From: Aurantibacter crassamenti
GTDB lineage: Bacteria; Bacteroidota; Bacteroidia; Flavobacteriales; Flavobacteriaceae
DNA length: 64,000 bases
NCBI RefSeq assembly: GCF_016811105.1
Contig: NZ_JAFBGM010000001.1
Span: forward strand, 1,802,126 to 1,866,125
Direction of reading: 5' to 3'
How positions within the stretch are numbered: position 1 is the stretch's first letter; each line of letters starts with the position of its first letter. The notes below the pieces were generated by a model. That model did not search any database, had not been told where the DNA came from, and was given only the letters and a program-made list of their open reading frames with translations. Positions 46,975 through 54,646 of this stretch are shown here, in pieces. The position numbers and the translations under genes are program-made.

Positions 46975-48033
46975 ATGAATACATTTTTGATTTTAATTGT
47001 TTTGGTTTTAGTAGCTATTGCTGTTTGGCAAATGGCCAAAATATTCGAGCTATCACAAACCAAGACAGATAGGGGCCAAGTTGCTTCAGATTTAGACAAC
47101 AAATACAATGGTTATTTGATGTTTGCCTTTTTGATATTCATTTATGGCATAACAATATTTAGTTTCTGGAAGTATACTAAGGTTCTTTTACCAGAAGCAG
47201 CTTCTGCGCATGGTGCTGAGTATGATTTGTTAATGTTGATTTCGTTTGTGCTAATCTTTATTGTACAAACAATTACTCAAGCATTGCTACACTATTTTGC
47301 ATTTAAATATAGAGGCGAAAAAGGTAAAAAGGCATTATACTTTGCAGATAATGATAAGCTAGAAATGATCTGGACAATTATTCCAACTATCGTTTTGGCA
47401 GGATTAATTCTTTGGGGACTTTATACTTGGACAGTTATTACAGATGTAAATGATGAAGATAATCCACTTATAGTTGAGCTTTATGCGCAACAGTTTAATT
47501 GGACAGCACGTTACGGAGGTGAAGATAATGTGTTGGGTGATGCTAATGTACGTATGATAGATATTGATAAAGCTAATATCTTAGGTTTAGATGAAAGTGA
47601 CACGTATGCTAGTGATGATGTTATAGTTAAAGAATTACATTTACCAGTTGGTCGTAAAGTTAACTTCAAGATGCGTTCACAAGATGTTTTGCATTCAGCT
47701 TATATGCCTCATTTTAGAGCACAAATGAATTGTGTTCCAGGTATGATTACTGAGTTTTCATTTACGCCAATTACTACCACAGAAGAAATGAGAAGAGATC
47801 CAGATGTGGTGGAGAAAGTAAAAAGAGCTAATAAAATTAGAGCAGAAAAGGCAGCGAATGGTGAGCCAAATTCTGACCCATGGGAATATGATTTTCTTTT
47901 GATTTGTAATAAGATTTGTGGAAAATCACATTACAACATGCAAATGAAAATTATTGTTGAGTCTGAAGAAGATTTCAATAAGTGGATTGCTGAACAGAAG
48001 ACTTTTGGTCAAAGTATGGCAGCTACAGAATAA
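46975..48033 (+). CDS. coxB: Cytochrome c oxidase subunit II
   Basis: 352 residues with membrane helices near the N terminus (1-20, 47-67, 85-110 and 123-145) and a periplasmic CuA cupredoxin domain. CuA ligands are visible: the His of VLHSAYMPHF, and CNKICGKSHYNM (Cys-x3-Cys-x3-His-x2-Met). No fused cytochrome c domain follows; haem carriage is left to ActA/ActE. It takes electrons from complex III for subunit I. Confidence 0.95.
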   Translation: MNTFLILIVLVLVAIAVWQMAKIFELSQTKTDRGQVASDLDNKYNGYLMFAFLIFIYGITIFSFWKYTKVLLPEAASAHGAEYDLLMLISFVLIFIVQTITQALLHYFAFKYRGEKGKKALYFADNDKLEMIWTIIPTIVLAGLILWGLYTWTVITDVNDEDNPLIVELYAQQFNWTARYGGEDNVLGDANVRMIDIDKANILGLDESDTYASDDVIVKELHLPVGRKVNFKMRSQDVLHSAYMPHFRAQMNCVPGMITEFSFTPITTTEEMRRDPDVVEKVKRANKIRAEKAANGEPNSDPWEYDFLLICNKICGKSHYNMQMKIIVESEEDFNKWIAEQKTFGQSMAATE

Positions 48034-48068
48034 AAGATAAACACACAAAATTTTATAAATAACTGATT

Positions 48069-49895
48069 ATGTCAGAATTAGGACACGGACACGAGGACGA
48101 ACATGGAGATGATCACGGGCATCATCACCATAAACAGACCTTTATAACCAAATACATATTTAGTCAAGATCATAAGATGATCTCTAAGCAGTATTTGATT
48201 ACTGGCCTTATAATGGGCTTTATTGGCATTAGTATGTCACTTTTGTTCAGAATGCAATTGGCATGGCCAGGTGAGTCTTTTGGTGTTTTTGAAGCGGTAT
48301 TGGGTAAATGGGCTCCAGGTGGTGTTATGGATGCAGATGTGTATCTAGCATTAGTAACCATACATGGTACTATAATGGTATTCTTTGTTTTAACGGCAGG
48401 TTTGAGTGGTACCTTTAGTAATCTATTAATTCCACTACAAATTGGAGCACGAGATATGGCTTCGGGCTTTTTGAACATGATTTCTTATTGGCTTTTCTTT
48501 TTGTCAAGTGTTATTATGGTAAGCTCATTGTTTATTGAATCAGGGCCAGCTTCTGCAGGATGGACAGTCTATCCTCCATTAAGTGCATTGCCAATGGCGC
48601 AATCTGGTTCAGGTTTGGGTATGACCTTATGGTTAGTTTCAATGACAGTATTTATTGCTTCGTCATTACTTGGGTCTTTAAATTATGTTGTAACTGTTTT
48701 GAATTTGCGTACAAAAGGTATGTCAATGACAAGGTTACCATTAACAATTTGGGCGTTTTTAGTAACAGCTATAATTGGTATAATATCATTCCCAGTTTTA
48801 TTATCAGCAGGTTTATTATTGTTGATGGATAGAAGTTTCGGAACATCATTCTTTTTATCAGATATTTTTATTCAAGGTGAAGTCTTACACTATCAAGGTG
48901 GGTCACCAGTATTGTATGAGCACTTATTCTGGTTCTTAGGGCATCCTGAGGTATATATTGTAATATTACCAGCAATGGGTATGGTATCAGAAGTAATGGC
49001 TGTAAATGCTCGTAAACCAATTTTTGGTTATCGCGCGATGATTGCATCTATTCTAGCAATTGCATTCTTGTCTACAATTGTTTGGGGACACCATATGTTC
49101 TTGTCAGGTATGAATCCATTTTTAGGATCAGTATTTACGTTTACAACATTATTAATTGCAATTCCATCAGCTGTAAAATCCTTTAACTGGATAACTACGC
49201 TATGGAAAGGTAACTTACAATTGAATACGGGCATGCTTTTTTCTATCGGTATGGTATCAACCTTTATTACGGGTGGACTTACCGGAATCATTTTAGGAGA
49301 TAGTACACTTGATATAAATGTTCATGATACCTATTTCGTAGTTGCTCACTTTCACTTGGTAATGGGTATATCGGCATTGTATGGTTTATTTGCAGGTGTA
49401 TACCACTGGTTCCCAAAAATGTTTGAAGGTAAGATGATGAACAAGAACTTGGGTTATGTCCATTTTTGGATAACGGCAGTAGGTTCTTATGGTATCTTCT
49501 TCCCAATGCATTTTGTTGGTATGGCAGGTGTTCCTCGTAGATATTATGAGAATACAGCTTTTCCGATGTTTGATGAATTAACAGATGTACAAGTATTGAT
49601 GACAGTATTTGCTTTAATTACTGCAGGGGCACAACTTATATTTGCATTCAATTTTGTAAGAAGTATTTTCTACGGAAAAGTGGGCCCTAAGAATCCTTGG
49701 CAGGCTACTACTTTAGAGTGGACCACAGAAGTAAAGCATATTCATGGTAACTGGGAGGGTGAAATACCTCACGTTTATCGTTGGTCTTATGATTATAGTA
49801 AAGTAGATGACAATGGTGAGTATATTATTCCTGGACAAGATTTTGTACCTCAGACGGTACCAATGAAAGAGGGTGAAGAACAGTTGCATCATTAA
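48069..49895 (+). CDS. coxA: Cytochrome c oxidase subunit I
   Basis: Catalytic haem-copper subunit, 608 residues and 12 helices. Binuclear-centre ligands are present: WFLGHPEVYIVILPA (CuB His and cross-linked Tyr), VWGHHMFLSGM (two CuB His) and VVAHFHLVMG (haem His pair). The N terminus before helix 1 is His-rich (HGHEDEHGDDHGHHHH), possibly a copper-loading tail. No subunit III or IV gene follows; they must be elsewhere. Last gene of the act-cox operon, with a strong terminator. Confidence 0.96.
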   Translation: MSELGHGHEDEHGDDHGHHHHKQTFITKYIFSQDHKMISKQYLITGLIMGFIGISMSLLFRMQLAWPGESFGVFEAVLGKWAPGGVMDADVYLALVTIHGTIMVFFVLTAGLSGTFSNLLIPLQIGARDMASGFLNMISYWLFFLSSVIMVSSLFIESGPASAGWTVYPPLSALPMAQSGSGLGMTLWLVSMTVFIASSLLGSLNYVVTVLNLRTKGMSMTRLPLTIWAFLVTAIIGIISFPVLLSAGLLLLMDRSFGTSFFLSDIFIQGEVLHYQGGSPVLYEHLFWFLGHPEVYIVILPAMGMVSEVMAVNARKPIFGYRAMIASILAIAFLSTIVWGHHMFLSGMNPFLGSVFTFTTLLIAIPSAVKSFNWITTLWKGNLQLNTGMLFSIGMVSTFITGGLTGIILGDSTLDINVHDTYFVVAHFHLVMGISALYGLFAGVYHWFPKMFEGKMMNKNLGYVHFWITAVGSYGIFFPMHFVGMAGVPRRYYENTAFPMFDELTDVQVLMTVFALITAGAQLIFAFNFVRSIFYGKVGPKNPWQATTLEWTTEVKHIHGNWEGEIPHVYRWSYDYSKVDDNGEYIIPGQDFVPQTVPMKEGEEQLHH

Positions 49896-49915
49896 TTTAT
49901 AACAGTTTATATTTG

Positions 49916-49949
49916 AACCCTGAGTCTTGTACAGACTCAGGGTTTTTTT
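49916..49949 (+). terminator. Terminator of the act-cox operon
   Basis: A 12-bp perfect stem (49916-49927 with 49933-49944, core CCTGAGTCT/AGACTCAGG), five-base loop and T-run. The strongest terminator in the window. Confidence 0.95.
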
Positions 49950-50048
49950 ATGGCATAATTTTCGTAGATAGTTATACTAACAGTTTTTATAATATCTTTA
50001 AACAAGCTTTCAGAAATGTAAAGCAGATAAAATTATCAAGACACTAAG

Positions 50049-50873
50049 ATGAAAAATCTAATAATAATAGTTTCCCTAGTATTTTGTTTTCAAGGATTTT
50101 CTCAAAGAAAACCGAAAATAAAAGGCAATAAAAATGTGGTAGTAGTTGAAGATGTACTACCCGATTTTAGTTCAATTGAATTAAAAGATGATTTAGATAT
50201 TACCCTACAACAATCTGATGAACCTGGGTATTTTATAGAGGCTGATGATAATCTAATAGATATTCTTAAGTTTAAAGTAACAGGTAATACCTTAGAAATA
50301 AGTTGTTTTTATAAAGTGACCTCTAAAAAGAAATTCGATATAATTATTCGTTTTCGTGATTTAGATGGTATCACATTACAAGAAGGTAAGCTTGTTGTAA
50401 AAGACAAAATTACAGTGCAAGATGAATTGCAAATTAGTACATATAATTCTTCTAAGTTAGAACTGTTAGCGAGTGCTGCCATAGTTGATATTAATATGGA
50501 AGGAAACAGTTCTGCTGATTTAAATATAGAAGCAGATTCGGTTAGTATTAATTTGAAAGAGCGTGTTGATGCTAGAATTTATTCAGTTTCAGAAACAAAC
50601 TCCATAGAGATGCGTAAAAATGCATCTGTTAGAATGGAAGGCTCTTCAGATATATTGAATATCAACTTATTTGATAGTGCTAATTTTAAAGGGTCACGAC
50701 TTGAAGCTTCTGAGGTGAAATTAGATATAGAAGGTTCTTCTAATGCTGATGTAAATGCACTTTCTGAATTTGAATTGTCTTCGCGTGGAACGGCGAAAAC
50801 ACACCTATATGGTAGTTCAAGTGTATCTATTATTAAATTTTTAGATAAATCTCAATTGCATAAAGAAAATTAG
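50049..50873 (+). CDS. Secreted DUF2807 (GIN-type beta-helix) protein
   Basis: 274 residues with a signal peptide (MKNLIIIVSLVFCFQGFSQ). The rest resembles the DUF2807 head domain: FSSIELKDDLDITLQQSD, FKVTGNTLEISC, then repeated short strands with Ser/Asn turns (EGNSSADLNIEADSV, EGSSDILNINLFDSA, EGSSNADVNAL), consistent with a right-handed beta-helix. Such proteins are common in Bacteroidota and probably periplasmic or surface-bound; function unknown. Single gene after the act-cox terminator. Confidence 0.82.
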   Translation: MKNLIIIVSLVFCFQGFSQRKPKIKGNKNVVVVEDVLPDFSSIELKDDLDITLQQSDEPGYFIEADDNLIDILKFKVTGNTLEISCFYKVTSKKKFDIIIRFRDLDGITLQEGKLVVKDKITVQDELQISTYNSSKLELLASAAIVDINMEGNSSADLNIEADSVSINLKERVDARIYSVSETNSIEMRKNASVRMEGSSDILNINLFDSANFKGSRLEASEVKLDIEGSSNADVNALSEFELSSRGTAKTHLYGSSSVSIIKFLDKSQLHKEN

Positions 50874-50942
50874 TTCTTAAATGTAACTAGGATCTACTGG
50901 ATTACTTAAATTGATGCTTAAATACATCTTTCCAAAAAACAA

Positions 50943-53207
50943 TTATTGAGCTATTGGGGCGCTCATACAATGTTCAGGAATACCAAAGCCATCAACAAGT
51001 ACACCGATATGTGGTCGTAGTTCTGTGCACAATCTTTCAACTCTTTGTCGAATTGCTTTTGATTTAGTGCCCCCAAGATAACCCTGTTCTAAAAACCATT
51101 CAGCATCAGTACGTATTTCTTGCAATGCAAACAAGGTGCCTAACTTTATAAAAAGTGCTTTGTTTTTAGCATCATCAATGTTCTCGACATATTCGCAATA
51201 GGTATTATAGGCCAATTCACAACTATAGGCTTTACCTAAGGCAAGAATATGCGTTTGCACCTTCATAAAAGCTTGATAAGAAGGAACTCCTTTTTTAATA
51301 TAACCTCGAATACGCATTGCCAAAGTATAAGTCAATCTTCGTGTTCTATAATTGAAGGCATGCTTATGAAATTTAGGATTATATAAATGATCCTTATCAA
51401 CTTTATTAGCGTACACAGGGTTTATAGTTGTCAATTTATCGCTAATCTGAATGCCCAGTATTTTGAGCACTGAAGTGAATCCGGCACTATTGAATTCAGA
51501 TTTGAAATCAGAGAGTACTCCTTTTGCAGCCAATTGTAAAAGAACAGTATTGTCACCTTCAAAGGTTGTAAAAATATCAACATCGCCTTTTAGGTCAGCT
51601 ATTCTGTTTTCAATAAGGTATCCTTTTCCTCCACAAGCTTCTCTACATTCTTGAATTGTCTCATTTGCATACCAAGTAATGATAGATTTGAGTCCGGCAA
51701 CTTGTGTCTCTACTTTTCTTTTGTCGGGCTGTGATTCATCACAGTAAATAGACATCATCTTATCTAAACTAAAATGATAAACATAAGCACTTGCAATTAA
51801 TGGAGTCAATCGTAACTGGTGTGATGGGTAATCCATTAATAAATCTTCCTGAACTTTTATACTGTCATTAAATTGTCTTCTTTTAAGGGCATGCTTAACA
51901 GCAACAGCCAACGCCATTTTTGCACCGCCAAGACCTGCTCTAGCCACACAAATTCGTCCACCTACTAAAGTGCCTAGCATAGTGAAGAATCTTTTATTCG
52001 GGTTCTTTATATCAGAATGATAACTACCATCAGGTTTAATGTTGCCATATTTATTTAAAAGATTTTCTCGGGGTACAGAAACTTGATTGAACCAGATTTT
52101 ACCATTATCAACACCGTTCAAACCTAATTTATATCCGTTATCTTCTACTGTAATTCCGGGAAGTTCATTATGGTTTTCATCACGTAGTGGTACTAGTATA
52201 GCATGTACACCTTCATTTTTACCGTCTACAATTAGTTGGGCAAAAACAGAAGCCATTTTAGAATGAAGTGCATTGCCAATATATTCTTTGTTATCATTTT
52301 TTCCCGGGGTATGAATAATTATACTATCTGTATTTTTGTCATACGTTGCAGTAGTTTTAATTCCCCGTACATTAGAACCGTGACCTGTTTCTGTCATGGC
52401 AAAGCAACCTAGTAGTTTTGAAGAACCCGCATCTGATAAGTATAAATCATGATGCTTTTTAGTTCCTAATTTTTGAATACTACCACCAAATAATCCGACT
52501 TGAACTCCAAATTTTATTGTTAGACTTCCGTCTACATACATCATATTTTCGAACATATAGGCGTAACCTTCCATGTCATTTTTACCACCATATTCTTTTG
52601 GATACGCCATTGCACCATAACCTTTAGAAGCTAAAGTTTTAACTTGATTTAAAACAACTTCTCTAAATTCTTCTTTATTACGATGCACATCCCACTTAAA
52701 AATAGGATCCTTTAAATCAGCCCTAAAACCATCAACTACTTTGGCGTGCTTGCCTTTCAAAATAATATCGATTTCGCTAGCGTCATAAAAATCTGAAGTG
52801 CTTTTTTGAATAACCTCTACATCAAAAAGATGATTATAGTGATTTGGTTGAATTCCCAAATTAACTTCAATATCCTTTAGGCTATCATTGAACGGACAAA
52901 CTTCATGATACGTGCAAACCACCTTTTGACTAAAGGCAGCCAAAGGGTAAGTTTCACTCTCCACTAATTTTACATCAGAATTAGAAACAATATGATTCCA
53001 ATTTTTTAACTCATTATCTGAAGGAGGATTTTTAGGATTCAACCAAGATTCAAGTTGTTTCTTTTCGTCTTTTGAGAGGCTTTTATCTTCTGAAAGCGCT
53101 TTTTGAACAACATTAAGTTCAGAAGCGGTGACTAAATTGTCAGACCAAATAACGTAGAAAACGGGAATGTACTGAAGTATGCCAGCAGTGTAGTGAGTTT
53201 TTTGCAT
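50943..53207 (-). CDS. Acyl-CoA dehydrogenase/oxidase family protein
   Basis: 754 residues, longer than bacterial acyl-CoA dehydrogenases (about 380) and closer to the acyl-CoA oxidase architecture, with an extra N-terminal domain of about 150 residues and a long C-terminal helical region. FAD-domain motif: CFAMTETGHGSNVRGIKTTA. The catalytic-base region ECREACGGKGYLIENRIADL is followed by FTTFEGDN, typical of oxidases. It should oxidise acyl-CoA in fatty-acid breakdown; whether oxygen or an electron-transfer flavoprotein is the acceptor cannot be read. A TAAATTCG variant -7 box lies at 53220-53227. Divergent from ruvB. Confidence 0.9.
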   Translation of the reverse strand: MQKTHYTAGILQYIPVFYVIWSDNLVTASELNVVQKALSEDKSLSKDEKKQLESWLNPKNPPSDNELKNWNHIVSNSDVKLVESETYPLAAFSQKVVCTYHEVCPFNDSLKDIEVNLGIQPNHYNHLFDVEVIQKSTSDFYDASEIDIILKGKHAKVVDGFRADLKDPIFKWDVHRNKEEFREVVLNQVKTLASKGYGAMAYPKEYGGKNDMEGYAYMFENMMYVDGSLTIKFGVQVGLFGGSIQKLGTKKHHDLYLSDAGSSKLLGCFAMTETGHGSNVRGIKTTATYDKNTDSIIIHTPGKNDNKEYIGNALHSKMASVFAQLIVDGKNEGVHAILVPLRDENHNELPGITVEDNGYKLGLNGVDNGKIWFNQVSVPRENLLNKYGNIKPDGSYHSDIKNPNKRFFTMLGTLVGGRICVARAGLGGAKMALAVAVKHALKRRQFNDSIKVQEDLLMDYPSHQLRLTPLIASAYVYHFSLDKMMSIYCDESQPDKRKVETQVAGLKSIITWYANETIQECREACGGKGYLIENRIADLKGDVDIFTTFEGDNTVLLQLAAKGVLSDFKSEFNSAGFTSVLKILGIQISDKLTTINPVYANKVDKDHLYNPKFHKHAFNYRTRRLTYTLAMRIRGYIKKGVPSYQAFMKVQTHILALGKAYSCELAYNTYCEYVENIDDAKNKALFIKLGTLFALQEIRTDAEWFLEQGYLGGTKSKAIRQRVERLCTELRPHIGVLVDGFGIPEHCMSAPIAQ

Positions 53208-53283
53208 AGAATGAAATTACGAATTTATGTTGAAATCATACATATGCGAATGCATGAATGAAAGTAGTTTCAAGTCGTTTATA

Positions 53284-53291
53284 TATCTTTG
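53284..53291 (+). promoter_or_regulatory. -7 element TATCTTTG of ruvB
   Basis: An exact TAnnTTTG match ending 6 bp before the ruvB ATG (53297), the same distance as for the PorT-like gene. It implies a leaderless message. Confidence 0.6.
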
Positions 53292-53296
53292 AAACT

Positions 53297-54319
53297 ATGA
53301 ACGAGAACTTAGATCCTTCAGGCGATAATTTTTCGCAAGCTGAACTTGATGTTGAAAGAGCTTTACGGCCTATTTCATTTGATGATTTTACAGGTCAAGA
53401 ACAAGTACTTGAAAATCTCAAAGTTTTTGTTGAGGCAGCAAATCAGCGAAGTGAAGCCCTAGATCATACATTATTTCATGGCCCTCCGGGTTTGGGCAAA
53501 ACTACACTTGCACATATTTTAGCAAATGAATTGGGGGTTGGTATAAAAGTTACTTCAGGGCCAGTATTAGATAAACCTGGGGACTTAGCAGGGTTATTAA
53601 CCAATCTTGATGACAGAGATGTACTTTTTATTGATGAGATCCATAGATTGAGTCCGATAGTTGAAGAATATCTGTATTCTGCTATGGAAGACTATAAAAT
53701 TGATATCATGATTGAAACAGGGCCAAATGCACGCTCTGTACAGATTAATTTGAATCCGTTTACATTAATAGGTGCAACAACCAGATCAGGCTTGCTAACA
53801 GCGCCTATGCGTGCTAGATTCGGAATTCAAAGCCGACTTCAATATTATGATACTGAATTACTATCTACAATAGTACAGCGAAGTTCAGAAATTTTGAATG
53901 TGCCAATATCAAATGATGCCGCTATTGAAATTGCGGGTCGTAGTAGAGGAACACCTCGAATTTGTAATGCCCTCTTACGACGTGTTCGTGATTTTGCGCA
54001 AATAAAGGGTAATGGCGAAATTGATATGGAAATTTCGAAGTACAGTTTAAAGGCTTTAAATGTGGATGCCTACGGATTGGATGAGATGGACAATAAAATT
54101 CTCACAACCATTATCGATAAATTTAAAGGAGGCCCTGTAGGTATATCAACATTAGCAACGGCAGTTTCTGAAAGTTCAGAAACTATTGAAGAAGTATACG
54201 AGCCTTTTCTTATACAACAAGGTTTTATAATGCGAACCCCTAGAGGTAGAGAGGTGACTGAATTGGCCTATAAACACTTAGGTAGGGTAAAGGGCGGTAT
54301 ACAACCAGGTTTATTCTAA
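53297..54319 (+). CDS. ruvB: Holliday junction branch-migration ATPase RuvB
   Basis: 340 residues from ATG 53297; 13 in-frame upstream codons (from 53258) are rejected because they overlap the -7 element and have no family match. Walker [21 protein letters not shown], Walker [12 protein letters not shown], sensor [19 protein letters not shown] and the arginine-finger region [19 protein letters not shown] are all present, with the winged-helix DNA-binding domain at the C terminus ([28 protein letters not shown]). It drives branch migration with RuvA, encoded elsewhere. Confidence 0.97.
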   Translation: MNENLDPSGDNFSQAELDVERALRPISFDDFTGQEQVLENLKVFVEAANQRSEALDHTLFHGPPGLGKTTLAHILANELGVGIKVTSGPVLDKPGDLAGLLTNLDDRDVLFIDEIHRLSPIVEEYLYSAMEDYKIDIMIETGPNARSVQINLNPFTLIGATTRSGLLTAPMRARFGIQSRLQYYDTELLSTIVQRSSEILNVPISNDAAIEIAGRSRGTPRICNALLRRVRDFAQIKGNGEIDMEISKYSLKALNVDAYGLDEMDNKILTTIIDKFKGGPVGISTLATAVSESSETIEEVYEPFLIQQGFIMRTPRGREVTELAYKHLGRVKGGIQPGLF

Positions 54320-54646
54320 ATATAATTTTTTAGTAACAAAATCTATTATGCGCTATTAAAGAAATCTTAAACAAAATAGGGGTTAATACAAATAATTCAA
54401 GTCAATTCTTAAAGTATCTGTTGCTATACTGCTTCATTAAAATTCATACATGGTGTATAAATACTTTAAAATTGTGTACAAAGTCTACCCTAAATTCATA
54501 CTTAAAGCCGGATTGATTTTAATCAATGAAATTTAAGCAATGTATACACTTTACAATACTATAGACACAAATTTGCGCGCATAGGCTTTGGAAAAAATAG
54601 ATATTGTATATTATAAGTTTTAGTCAAAATCTAAGTAAATTAAAAC
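54320..54646. other. Intergenic region upstream of the hybrid histidine kinase
   Basis: 327 bp without a gene. It holds an inverted repeat ATTGATT/AATCAAT with a 2-bp spacer (54512-54527) and several GTGTAnA-like strings (54452-54560). No exact -7 element and no terminator for ruvB were found. The inverted repeat could be an operator for the AraC-type regulator that follows. Confidence 0.5.
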
